From Eukaryota sp. TZLM1-RC (lineage: Eukaryota; Metamonada: BaSk clade), in NCBI GenBank assembly GCA_040285825.1, contig JAUPSS010000002.1, positions 1 through 64,000 of the forward strand: a DNA stretch of 64,000 nucleotides. Reading direction: 5' to 3'. The position numbers were made by a program, and so were the translations under genes. Positions 18,823 through 29,122 of this stretch are shown piece after piece (within the stretch, counting starts at the first letter, position 1; each line of letters opens with the position of its first letter). The notes under the pieces were generated by a model. The model worked only from the letters and a program-made list of their open reading frames with translations, was not told the origin of the DNA and ran no database searches.

Positions 18823-21800
18823 ATGTCAGACATCTTCCAACAAGATATCTCTGACCCTAATCCCCCACTTAACATGCAGCAGATACCAGCGACACATATA
18901 CATAATATAGAGGGTAACGAGGCAACGGACCCGGATCCCACCTCCCCCTCCCCTAAAGTAGAAGAAGATGAAAGAGCGGACGAGGTCCCTCCATCTTCAG
19001 CGACAGAAGAGGTAACGAGAACGGACCCGGCTCCCTCTTCCCTCAGGAAAAAAGAAACAGATGAGGTTACGAGAACGGACCCAGCTCTCTCTCCCCTCAA
19101 AGCAATGGAAGAGGCAACGAGAACGGACCCGGCTCCCTCTCCCCTCAAGTATGCAGAATTGTCCTCGGAGGCAACGAGAACGGACCCGGCTCCCTCTCCC
19201 CTCCCAATTCTAGAACCTGCTTCAAAGGGAACGGATGGAGATCCCACCTTAGACACGTCTTCCCCATTAGGAGAATATGAAGAAATTCAATCTCAACTGG
19301 ATGAAATGGAGGAAGAAGACGACTCTTTCGAGGGGTTCTACAAGTTATTAAGAGACGATGCGGAGGCTTACCTTGAACCAACAGATTTCTGTCTGTTCGA
19401 GCAGCTTCCCCCTTTATGGAGTTACATTCAAAAAAGAGGCAGAAACGTTGGTTTCCAGACCCTCGGAATGATTAAGGATACCCAAAAGGTATTGAAAATT
19501 CCCCTCAATGAAAGGAATGAACTCATAAAGGCACTTGATAAACTGAGTAGAGAGACATTCGGGCGTAACGCACAGCGCCGCCCCAGAATCTCTGGAATGG
19601 ACAAGAGAATCAATGAAATGATGTCTCTTCCCATCAAAGATGGATTGGATTGGAAGGCCTCCTTCCTAGATCAACACGGCAGGAGAATAAGGTTTCTCTC
19701 CATCGAGCAGAGAAGTAGGACCGACTCGGAAGACATCCTACAATCCAAATTGCCTGCCTGGTTTGATCCTAACTTTGATACGGTAAGCCATAATTACACG
19801 GAGCTGACAGAGGGTGCTCCCACATATTTTAGGGAATTTATGGAGCAGGAGGATAGCAGTGAACAAGACAAGCTTGAACCAGTAAAACCCTGGTTCGATG
19901 CAGACGCTTTAAATAACATTCATACGGAACGATCAGCTGTATCCACGTATAGGAGCCGTCCTAACAACTACATCCAACAACATGGTAATTCGTTCACAAA
20001 ACAACGAGAGTTTAGACAATGGGTAACGGGAAATCCATCAACATCTCTCCACCTTCCCAAACTGCCTGTTGTAGCTCCTATAATTTCTGAAAAAAGCCAA
20101 CCAATACAGGTCTGCTCTATTGACAGCATACCCGAACACGTTCCAACAGTGAACGTCCCGGAACCTGTAACTAGACAAGACGTTGCTCCTCAGGAAGAAC
20201 CAACTTCCTCCCAACCTATGGAATGTGAAATTAGAGAAGACATAGAGTTGAACGGGCCAGTCGTTGGAGAAACGGCTCCTCCTCAACCCTCAGTGAGAAA
20301 CTCTTCTTCCGACAGATCTATGCGTATTGAGGACCTACAATCCTCAAGAAGAGCTATTGACATGAGCATAGCTAGTAGCCTTCATAGACAGATTGATCCA
20401 CGGTCTAAGGATATCGACTATAAAAGACCTCGATTATCCGCTGATGACCCTATCAACAAAATTTCTATCATAGCTTTTCTTTTAAAATATCAAACTTGGG
20501 ATAAATACGGGCGAAAGATAGCTAATAGAAGCTTTGAAGCCCCAGGTCAATCAGATTGGACCAGAGCCTTTATGATTGCTACCCAGCTATTTGGAGAAGG
20601 CCAAGCAGAAATAACCCAAGATAGGATCAAAGATCTCCCCAAACAAATACGCGACGAGATCATCAGGGATACAACACAGCCTTTGGTAAGGATTGACCCA
20701 GCTATAACAGATAAGCTCGGACCCCCAATCCACCATTATGATTTATTTAGGAGCATGATGATGAGCACTTGCCCTACAGGAATATCCAGCATGATTGACC
20801 CTAGCCTTCTATCCAGATGGCAAAGTCAAGGTTTACTCGGTGTTGATTATACCGACACCGACGTCATGGTATTTCTGTTAAAAAGAACACAATTCACATC
20901 ATATCATGAGGCCTGTACAGCTCTAATAAAGCCTAGAATAAACTGGAGAAAAATCCACAATAGGCATGAGGCTGACAACGAATTTGGTCGTTATGTAGAA
21001 GATTTTGGAGACGTCTTGAGAATGACCACCTACATGACCGACCTAACCATCCCCGATTTAATTAGAGGTAGCAGTGGGCTGATAACCATATCTCCCGCTC
21101 TAATAGCCGAGTACTTCCTTATGGGTTTGGATAACTTTGCTATATTGAGCGAACTCTTCCCAGTATGGACTAGGGAATCCTTGTGGGACTCACCGAACAG
21201 AACAACTCTACTCGATTTAATATCGACAACGAGAAGACATTTCCTCGCTTGGTGTTACACAGCAGGAAACAAGCCCACAATGGATGTACTAAGGAACAGG
21301 GCTAATGAAGAAGATATTCCTTTGGGACTCACGGCGATGAGAACTTACTCAAGAGGAGTAACACCATCAGCCCAGGCTCCATCAAAACGAGCAAGACGAT
21401 CAGGTGGAAAGTCAAAAGGAACCCCTCAACACAAATACATCCCTGAAAAGCATAAACAAGAAGGATCAAAATTCTGTACATTCTGCAGCAACGTCGAGAG
21501 TAACAATCCTGTTGGCCACACTGTATTCGAATGCAAAGACCCTCGTTGTGCTAGAAGCAGAGTTCCCAAAAAAGAAAGATTCAGATTAGGAGAACAGGAG
21601 GCGCCTGCTAGTAGAGGCAGTGTAGAAAGGGGCCGAGGTGGCCGTGGTAGACGTGTACATAGATTCAAATTTAGAGGCCGTGGAGGCCGTTTTAGAGGTC
21701 ATAAAGGAAGAGGTCAGTACAGACCTATTAACAACATCAACACTACAGAGGATATATCATCAAACGCATCCCCTACTGAGTCAAAACCGACCCGTTCGAG

Positions 21801-22329
21801 TACGGTTCCTCACAGACGGATCAACAACAGCAACCGGAACAGCAGGACAGGCAACTTTCCTAATCGGGTACATATCAACGCAATCAATCACAATCAATCA
21901 ACAACCGATTTAGGTAACCCAGTCAACAACTTTCCAACAGCTCAACAAAATCTTTTAATTCCTCTACAAATTCACCAAACCAGCACTGATATCAATAATG
22001 TTTTTGATATTAATTCTACGGTTAGTGAAAACCACATCAGGTCCCAGCGTTCTCCATTTCTAAGACTGGAAATATCAATAAATGATATTGAAATGATTGC
22101 GACTATAGATTCGGCTGCGTTTTGTTCAGTTATTACTGCAGATTTAGCTGAACAATGCCATATGTCAATCAATAGCAAGGATACTATTAAGTTCTTTCCA
22201 GCTAATAACGTATCCACAAAATCGCTAGGGAGTGCAACTGGTATTCTGTCGTTCAACGTAGGAAGCATTGCGCAACAAGTTCATTATAGACATACTCTTC
22301 CCATAATCCGGGTTCGAACAAATTATTAA
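18823..22329 (+). CDS. Gag-protease polyprotein of Gypsy copy 1
   Basis: 1168 codons from ATG to a stop created by a 1-base deletion near 22310; originally the frame continued into Pol. Residues about 35-125 contain a tandem T-R-T-D-P-A-P-S-P-L repeat. A capsid-like region follows. A zinc knuckle lies near residue 886 (CTFCSN, then GHTVFEC), with unusually wide C-x2-C to H spacing. Arg/Gly-rich segments at about 930-965 fit nucleic-acid binding. The retropepsin-like protease active site near residue 1096 reads ATIDSAAFCSVI, that is DSA in place of DTG or DSG. Gag would package element RNA; the protease would cut the polyprotein. Confidence 0.88.
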   Translation: MSDIFQQDISDPNPPLNMQQIPATHIHNIEGNEATDPDPTSPSPKVEEDERADEVPPSSATEEVTRTDPAPSSLRKKETDEVTRTDPALSPLKAMEEATRTDPAPSPLKYAELSSEATRTDPAPSPLPILEPASKGTDGDPTLDTSSPLGEYEEIQSQLDEMEEEDDSFEGFYKLLRDDAEAYLEPTDFCLFEQLPPLWSYIQKRGRNVGFQTLGMIKDTQKVLKIPLNERNELIKALDKLSRETFGRNAQRRPRISGMDKRINEMMSLPIKDGLDWKASFLDQHGRRIRFLSIEQRSRTDSEDILQSKLPAWFDPNFDTVSHNYTELTEGAPTYFREFMEQEDSSEQDKLEPVKPWFDADALNNIHTERSAVSTYRSRPNNYIQQHGNSFTKQREFRQWVTGNPSTSLHLPKLPVVAPIISEKSQPIQVCSIDSIPEHVPTVNVPEPVTRQDVAPQEEPTSSQPMECEIREDIELNGPVVGETAPPQPSVRNSSSDRSMRIEDLQSSRRAIDMSIASSLHRQIDPRSKDIDYKRPRLSADDPINKISIIAFLLKYQTWDKYGRKIANRSFEAPGQSDWTRAFMIATQLFGEGQAEITQDRIKDLPKQIRDEIIRDTTQPLVRIDPAITDKLGPPIHHYDLFRSMMMSTCPTGISSMIDPSLLSRWQSQGLLGVDYTDTDVMVFLLKRTQFTSYHEACTALIKPRINWRKIHNRHEADNEFGRYVEDFGDVLRMTTYMTDLTIPDLIRGSSGLITISPALIAEYFLMGLDNFAILSELFPVWTRESLWDSPNRTTLLDLISTTRRHFLAWCYTAGNKPTMDVLRNRANEEDIPLGLTAMRTYSRGVTPSAQAPSKRARRSGGKSKGTPQHKYIPEKHKQEGSKFCTFCSNVESNNPVGHTVFECKDPRCARSRVPKKERFRLGEQEAPASRGSVERGRGGRGRRVHRFKFRGRGGRFRGHKGRGQYRPINNINTTEDISSNASPTESKPTRSSTVPHRRINNSNRNSRTGNFPNRVHINAINHNQSTTDLGNPVNNFPTAQQNLLIPLQIHQTSTDINNVFDINSTVSENHIRSQRSPFLRLEISINDIEMIATIDSAAFCSVITADLAEQCHMSINSKDTIKFFPANNVSTKSLGSATGILSFNVGSIAQQVHYRHTLPIIRVRTNY

Positions 22330-22340
22330 TAGGGACAGAC

Positions 22341-25300
22341 ATGTTAAAAGCACTTGGGCTTCAGACGGATGATGGTCTTTTTATTAGATTAGACAAAGAA
22401 CACCGCACTTTGCTAAATGCAGAATCAGAATTCGACTCTAGGATCGCTCAACATTCGATTGGGAACTTAGATAACCAATCACCAAGTCCTTCTGATTTTG
22501 AGGAGCAATTAGCAAGATCTGGATGTGAGATAAATTTAGATGATAGTAATAATAAATTGAAATTAACGAGCCTACTAAAATTATTCAGCGATGTTTTTAG
22601 TGAAACTCCTAATAGAAAAGGAATCGATTGTAATCCTCTAACAATCCCCTTTAGAGATGAGAATGCTATAGTACACAAGCCTGCTAGACGGTTAAATCCC
22701 AGCAAAATGGAAATAGCAAACAAAATATTTGATGAACTGATCGAAATGGGCTATGCAGTTGAATCTAATTATAAATTCAGCTCTCCTATTGACTTAGTTA
22801 TATATCCTGACGGCAAGAAACCCAGGTTAACGGGAGACTTTAGTGGTAAAGATGGAGTCAATGCCCACACGATTTCAGTAGAGCCTAATCTACCTAGGAT
22901 TAGTGATATTTCAGAGTTTTTAAGTAGAGCAAATTACATAGCCACGCTTGATTTACCAAAAGCTTTCTGGCAGATGAATGTAGCTGAAAAGGACATTGAG
23001 AAAACATCAATCTCAATCCCTGGAAGGTCAATTATGTTTAAAAGAGCTTGATTCGGATTAAAGAATATCCCAGCAGTTTTTCAAAACGTAATGATGGAAA
23101 TATTCCAAATTGATGGCGTTTTCATATACATTGACGATATCATAATAGTTGGAACGACATTCGAAGAATTTTATAAGAGATTACAAAGAGTCCTCCAATG
23201 CGCCAGAAATAGACGTGTAAATATAGGCTTACGTAAATGTAAATTCGTAACATCAAAACACCCTATCGACATTTTAGGAAGTACCTTCCAGGATAAAACT
23301 AGATTTATAAGTAAGAAAAAAATCGAAGCCTTGATGAGAATCCCTAGACCAAAAACAGTGAAAGAAGTTCGCTCATTGGTAGGATCCATAAATTATATTA
23401 GAGATTGGCTTCCAGGTATTTCTGAATTAATTGCTCCAATTAACGAGCTAATTAAAGGAAAACCCAGAATAATTAAATGGACTTGCAAGCATGACGATTA
23501 CTTAAAACAAATAAAAGACCTAATAGTAAACCACATGCCCCTTGAATTACCAGCTCCGGGCAAGCGAGTATTGATAAGTACTGACGCTTCAGATGTAGCA
23601 GTAGGAGGTGTTATTTGGCAAGAAATTGAACCCTACTCCCCTGCAGGAACCCCGCTAAATAAAAGGAAAGTGAAACCTTTGTCATTCTATAGTAGATTAC
23701 TTACAGAAACACAAAGAAAATGGTCCACCTTACAAAAAGAATTATACGCAATACTTCTGATTTTAACTGAAAGTTGTTTAGAAAGCTACTTGTTAACTAG
23801 ACATTTAACAATTTTCACAGATCATAAAAACATTGCATTCCTGGCTACAGCCCCAGAGAAAAATAGAATTGTAAAGAGATGGCTGCCGATACTATCTGAA
23901 TTCGACTTTGACATAGTCCACGAACCTGGTGAAGACAACCATTGGGCAGATATGTTATCGAGGAATATTGAGTTGGATCAAAACGAGGAAGCTCCTTCTA
24001 TTTGTAGTATAAATATACCAGATACTTTACTTTCAAATTACGAGATACCTCCACTAGACGATGATTCTGATTCGGATCTTGAAGACATCCCATCAATCTC
24101 AACTCTAAGTAGACACCAAGACCTACCTATTTTTTCTTCTTGGTTCACTAAGATAAGATCTGAACAACAAATAGCCAAAAACAACAACGACTCGTTATTT
24201 GAAAATGCAATTCTAGATGAAAATACTCAAATTTGGAAAAATAATAAAAACAAAATTTTGATTCCAAAGAGCCTCAGAAAACAGGCACTTCTATTAATAC
24301 ATGGTTTGGTTCAATCTGGTCACCCTAGCAAAAACGATAGTTTACACAAACTATCCAAAAGCGATTTTTTACTGGCCCAATATGAGAAAAGACCTTATTA
24401 ATCATGTCAAAAGATGCCCAACTTGTCAAAAAACGGCTCCAGTTAAAAGATCAAAAACACCTTCCACAGGATCTTTATGGGCAGATCGTCCTTTTGCCAG
24501 ATTAAACGTCGACACAATTGGACCTCTGAATTCTGACAACGAAGGAAATAAATATCTATTAGTATTTGTAGACTCTTTTACTGGATATACCATCTTAGTC
24601 CCTCTAAAAGAACTCAATGCCTTAGAAACCGCAGATGCCTTAATTTGGAATGTTTGCGCTATCTTCGGCATACCTATGTTAATTCATAGTGATAATGGAC
24701 CTGAGTTCGCCAATGAGACTTTCAAAATAGTGTGTAACAGATTAGCGATTGAGATGAGTAACTCAATTCCCCACTATTCAGAAAGTAATGGACTTGTAGA
24801 ACGTAAACATAGAGACGTTCTTCAATGCTTAAGGAAACTATTAATAGATTTCAATGATTACGGAAATTGGTCTACATACGTACCAATATCCCAACTATTA
24901 ATAAATTCTACTAAAAGCAGAATAACTGGTTTTACCCCATACGAACTCATGTTCGGTTCTTCGATCAGCCCAAGAACAGACCCTGCTAATATATTAGGAA
25001 ATTTATCCAAATTTGAAACTAATATCCCCTTATTAGATGACATCAAAATGAAAAACACTCGTCTACAAGAAAAAAGGGAAGAAGCAGAGCGTCACCAAAC
25101 ATTAAATACTCCGTCTTCAGTAGATAATACTAATTCGTGTTTCATAGCATTTAATATCGGTGACTACGTCTTACGTAAAACCAAGCAAAATAATAAATTG
25201 CATGGATCTTGGAATGGACCAATTTTAGTTATTGACCTTCCTTCCAAATCCACTTTATTATTGAAGAATCTTACTACTGGCACAGAATTAAAAGCTGCCA

Positions 25301-25632
25301 AGAAAGACTGCAAAATCTATAACGCAGAAAATCCACAGGACATTGAGTTCCTCAAGGCAGTCGCTGCAGGCGATTCCGAAAAACACGTTATAGAGAAAAT
25401 CCTCTCAGAATACCACTCTGATTCAGGTAGTTTCTGTACTATTCAGTGGTTTGGCGGTGAGACAACAGAAGAGCCACTCCATTCGATTAAACACTCAGAA
25501 GCTTATAAGTTATTTAGTAAGGATAACAAGAAAATTGGAAAACGTACCATTAGTCGACGACAAGGTACCTCCAATGAGTCTACGCCTTCTGAGAAGCCTA
25601 GACGCAGTAATAGAATTAGGAAGAGGAGCTAA
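22341..25632 (+). pseudogene. Pol region of Gypsy copy 1 (RT, RNase H, integrase, chromodomain)
   Basis: Reverse transcriptase spans 22341 to about 23500, with VFIYIDDIIIVG as the active site. RNase H begins near 23575 (STDASDVAVGGVIWQ) and has the FTDHKNIAFL and NHWADMLSR motifs. Integrase has a zinc-binding segment (GHPS..., CPTCQK) and a D-D-E core (NVDTIGPL, HSDNGPEF, SNGLVERKHRD). A C-terminal module at about 25385-25515 (HVIEKILSEYHSD, QWFGGETTEEPL) is chromodomain-like and would direct integration to marked chromatin. A basic tail closes the protein. A TGA at 23049-23051 and a 1-base insertion near 24370 break the frame. Confidence 0.88.
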
Positions 25633-25762
25633 TTTTTAGTTTATATCGATTATTTATATTATATCGATTATATGTATTTATTTATAGTTATTTCGTTATT
25701 TGTATATAGTTTTTATTTCATATTCATATGGGCTGATTTATTTTGAAAAAGGGAAGAAGCAG

Positions 25763-25841
25763 TGTTGGCGCCCTAAGGCTTATATAATATGAATAGAAAA
25801 TAAATCAGACTTTTCTTTACCACAATAGACTTTAGGCAACA
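25763..25841 (+). repeat. 3' LTR of Gypsy copy 1 (79 bp)
   Basis: Identical to the 5' LTR except for one T-to-C change (TTTACTACAA versus TTTACCACAA). Confidence 0.92.
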
Positions 25842-25845
25842 ATAG

Positions 25846-26260
25846 CACATAACATGGATTTGATCTCATTATCCTCTTAGCTCATAATCTTCTTTCAAAT
25901 GCTGAAAATTTCACAATCAAAAAACTAGTGAACCTTTATCCAACTTGTCTACATAACAGCATGCAATAGAAGATTTTTCCATGTATCTATTTGTATCATC
26001 ACTATTTGGTTCACTTGCTCCCACCTCCCTACGTTTTCTAGCAGATTTTGAACTGATTGTTGAACGAAAGACCAATAGAGATTTTAACGGATAATTATAG
26101 CAGAATAGAATTGTTTATTCTATTTTTAAGGAATTGTGGAAGATGGATTCTGATGCACTGAATTCTCTTAGATCTCACTATGAGGGAGCTACTTCTAGTT
26201 ATTATTATTTAGAAGCGATGTATTGTTTAAATGTTGATTTAAAAGTATATAAACAAAATA
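25846..26260 (+). pseudogene. LINE family A 3' fragment (A4)
   Basis: Plus-strand remnant of the family A tail (TTCAAATGCTGAAAATTTC, then CACTATTTGGTTCACTTGC, then AGAATTGTTTATTCTATTTT). It begins right after the Gypsy copy and ends about 75 bp before the kinesin start. Frameshifts are present throughout. Confidence 0.7.
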
Positions 26261-26337
26261 CATATGGTTATCTGTATATGTTTAAAAGGTTTAAAAGATC
26301 ATGATGTTGAAATAACTTATTTTAAGTTCTATCTCAA

Positions 26338-28206
26338 ATGCGTCTTAACAATGTAAAGTCAAAGATCGATACGGGTGCTGCTCGTCCTACACGCACTACA
26401 CGTAGTACACGTTCCACAACCCGTGCTTCAACTGTCCCTCAACCTGAAGCTCGTAAACGTCGTCAATCTGAAACGACCACAACAAAACGAGCTCGTGTAC
26501 AGGAAACTTCCCAAGAGGAGTCCTTTTCAACTCCAGTTACCGATCCCTCTGATGACCCCTACTCTCTCCCACCAAAGCCCAAGAAGTCTGGTATTCCACA
26601 GTGGGATCACAAAGGACAATTGGAGCTTCTCAAACCATATACTGCTGCATTAACCAAGAAGTTCCTTTTTCTGGTCGATGAGAGAAAGAAAGTACTCTCA
26701 GATCTCAACTCAATTAATGAGGAAAAGTCTAATGTGTTTTCCGATCTGGAACAAGTCAAACAACGACTTACTGATGCCGCAAATCTTGAAAATTCTCTCA
26801 ACTCCACCATTTCAGATCTCCAATCAAATGTTTCAGATCTGGAGAGCCGACTTGAACACGCAAATGCAAAGATCTCAACCTTGGAGGGTGAAGTTCTTGG
26901 ACTGAATAGTTCCATTGATAGTTTAAAGCAAGAATTGACATGTTCTAATGATAAAGTAAGTCAATTGGAAAATGACCTACAGCTTGAACAGTGCTCAAGC
27001 TCAAACAAGCAAAAGGCCCTAGATAGCCTCGACCAGGAACTTTTACTTGCGAAAACCAAAATAACCGAATTGGAAGCTAAATTAAGAGAATCAGATATTA
27101 CCAGAAAACAGTTACACAACGACATTATGGAATTAAAGGGCAATATAAGAGTTTTTGTCAGAGTCCGTCCCTTACTTGATAATGAACACAACGAGGATGA
27201 AGATGTTTTCCAATATCCAGATGTCGATCATAAATGTCTTTTGGTTACTGGTGAAGGAAGAACATCTGTGACTGGAGAACGATCTGACAGAAAGGTACAC
27301 AAGCTAGATTTTGATAGAGTATTTAGTGAATCTGAAGGACAAAAAGAAGTCTTTGATGAAGTTTCCCAACTTGTTCAAAGCGCTCTTGATGGTTTTGGTG
27401 TTGTCATCTTTGCTTATGGACAAACTGGATCAGGAAAGACTTACACTATGGAAGGAACCCCTACAAATCCTGGTATTATCCCCAGGTCTGTTGATCTGTT
27501 GTTTGATACAGTGTATGAACGACGAAATATTGGTTTTAGTTGTTCAATGAAGCTATCCACCATTGAAGTCTATAATGATAGTTTATTTGATTTGTTGTGT
27601 AATTCTTCGGTTGATGGAAAACCTTTGGAAATGAAGTTAGTTGACGGAAAAATGATTGTTTCTGGTCTTTCTAAGGAAGAAGTCTCAAGTCGTCAACAGG
27701 TTTTTGATCTTTTTGCAATTGCCCAGAATAATAGACGAACTGCTGCCACCAAGTGTAATGACAGATCCTCACGCTCTCATCTTGTTTTTTGCCTTGAAAT
27801 TGAATCATATGACCCCCAATCTGGTAATAAATATCATGGAGTACTAAACCTTATTGATCTTGCCGGTTCTGAGCGTATTGTGCTCAGTGGTTCTATTGAT
27901 GATCCCGAACGTAGAAAAGAAGCTATCAGTATCAACAAAACTTTGCACGCTTTGGGTAATTGTATTAGTGCAATGTCAAAGAAAAGTGGCCACATTCCAT
28001 TCAGAGATTCCAAACTTACTTGGCTACTTCAGCAAAGTTTAGGTGGAAGCAGCAAGGTTTTAATGTTTGCTAATGTTCCTTGCTTTTCTGGAAATATTGG
28101 AGAATCTTTGAATACTTTAAGATTTGCAAAGAAAGTCAATGAAGTAAATGTTTCTAGTAGTAGGCAAGGGTCCAAAGCTGAAAAGAGCAAGGAGTTTAAT
28201 TTGTAA
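26338..28206 (+). CDS. Kinesin-14 (C-terminal motor)
   Basis: 622 residues, intronless. The N-terminal 100 residues are basic and Ser/Thr-rich (a candidate microtubule-binding tail). Residues about 105-260 form a coiled coil. The kinesin-14 neck ELKGNIRVFVRVRP leads into the motor at about residue 265. The motor has an intact P-loop (YGQTGSGKTYT), switch I (NDRSSRSH) and switch II (LIDLAGSER). A C-terminal motor preceded by the GN neck marks the Ncd/HSET/KIFC1 type: minus-end-directed motors that crosslink spindle microtubules. The start is the first ATG of the frame, after TTCTATCTCAA. All nucleotide-binding residues are present, so it should be active. Confidence 0.95.
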   Translation: MRLNNVKSKIDTGAARPTRTTRSTRSTTRASTVPQPEARKRRQSETTTTKRARVQETSQEESFSTPVTDPSDDPYSLPPKPKKSGIPQWDHKGQLELLKPYTAALTKKFLFLVDERKKVLSDLNSINEEKSNVFSDLEQVKQRLTDAANLENSLNSTISDLQSNVSDLESRLEHANAKISTLEGEVLGLNSSIDSLKQELTCSNDKVSQLENDLQLEQCSSSNKQKALDSLDQELLLAKTKITELEAKLRESDITRKQLHNDIMELKGNIRVFVRVRPLLDNEHNEDEDVFQYPDVDHKCLLVTGEGRTSVTGERSDRKVHKLDFDRVFSESEGQKEVFDEVSQLVQSALDGFGVVIFAYGQTGSGKTYTMEGTPTNPGIIPRSVDLLFDTVYERRNIGFSCSMKLSTIEVYNDSLFDLLCNSSVDGKPLEMKLVDGKMIVSGLSKEEVSSRQQVFDLFAIAQNNRRTAATKCNDRSSRSHLVFCLEIESYDPQSGNKYHGVLNLIDLAGSERIVLSGSIDDPERRKEAISINKTLHALGNCISAMSKKSGHIPFRDSKLTWLLQQSLGGSSKVLMFANVPCFSGNIGESLNTLRFAKKVNEVNVSSSRQGSKAEKSKEFNL

Positions 28207-28808
28207 TTTAACCATTAATAAAATTTGTTTTTGTATTGGTTTTCTATACAGTGGTTTGGAACAAATTACTAAAGTCAATGTTTTGTTTCTATTCAACACT
28301 AATATTGAAACTTTCCTTTTTACGGTAACTGTCTTTGCAAATAACTTGATCCTACAATATTAATATGTGAGTGAATAAACTTATATAAGTTTGGTGTACC
28401 GTAATAAACCTCAATCCTAAACTCCAATGTTCTTAGATCAATAATATAATATGGTTGTTAGTTTTATTTGATAATCCATCATAACACAAAATAAACAAAT
28501 GAAAACTATTATTTAACAGAAAAACTAACAAAGTTACTGATGAATGAATGATCTTCCTTGATACATTATTATTACATTAACACTGTCAGTTGTATCACAA
28601 AGTCTTATCACAATGTTGAAAAGTTTTTGAAATCTGAATGTATAAGCCTTACTCTGCACTAAGTGATTTGGACTGTTCTTCCAAACTCTTGATGCAGTTA
28701 CACCTTTATATAGCTACGAATATACGTGGCTTCGGTTTGAGTTCTCAAGTTTAGTTTATTCAGTATTTACTGATAAAAATGAAATCTAATTTTACTATTT
28801 TTATTTCA
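28207..28808. other. Spacer downstream of kinesin, nothing recognised
   Basis: A/T-rich sequence without a credible frame. An AATAAA-like signal (ATTAATAAAATTTG) follows the kinesin stop closely and may serve 3' processing. Confidence 0.45.
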
Positions 28809-28819
28809 AAAGACAGACA

Positions 28820-28932
28820 GCAAATCAAGATTTTGTAGAGGAAATCTTGGTTTAATGATAGTCGTCCCATTAGTTATGATTTAATTTAATCAAGCGTGCA
28901 AATTCAATAAATATTGTGTATTTTGTTGCAAT
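28820..28932 (+). mobile_element. Extremely 5'-truncated LINE family B insertion (B5, 113 bp)
   Basis: Contains only the family B 3' end (GCAAATCAAGATTTTGTAGA, then TCGTCCCATTAGTTATGA, ending with AATAAATATT). It is bounded by the 11-bp duplication AAAGACAGACA at 28809-28819 and 28933-28943. Confidence 0.85.
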
Positions 28933-29122
28933 AAAGACAGACAATCAGGCAGGAATAAATTAAAAATTAACCTAGTTATCATTTTATTTATTTCTTCCCA
29001 TAGCTGTTAGTATTGATCACTAGTAACGTTGAGTAATTGAGTTGCTTTGAAATGTTGAAGAGACTGAATTGTATTCCCCAGCATGTTAAATTTAATTGAA
29101 AATCAAGATCAAATAACTCAGA

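Larger units (their letters stand above)
18667..25841 (+). mobile_element. Ty3/Gypsy retrotransposon with 79-bp LTRs, copy 1
   Basis: A 7.2-kb element with 79-bp LTRs differing at one position, a Gag-protease frame, reverse transcriptase, RNase H, integrase and a C-terminal chromodomain-like segment. A polypurine tract (25745-25762, GAAAAAGGGAAGAAGCAG) precedes the 3' LTR. The flanks share ATAG (4 bp; 5 bp if the LTR end is set one base earlier). Only three coding lesions were found relative to copy 2: a 1-base deletion near 22310, a TGA at 23049, and a 1-base insertion in a T run near 24370. The near-identical LTRs indicate a recent insertion. Confidence 0.92.

Noticed and set aside
18816-19256. 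Minus-strand frame opposite Gag with G-A-G-S-V-L-V repeats
   Set aside because: It is the reverse reading of the Gag tandem repeat; the plus-strand Gag frame is far longer and has family motifs.
23040-23060. TGA as a sense codon (in-frame TGA in Gypsy RT)
   Set aside because: Copy 2 has a Tyr codon here, and elsewhere TGA replaces Ser (37709). Host genes end in TAA or TAG and contain no in-frame TGA, so point mutation explains it.
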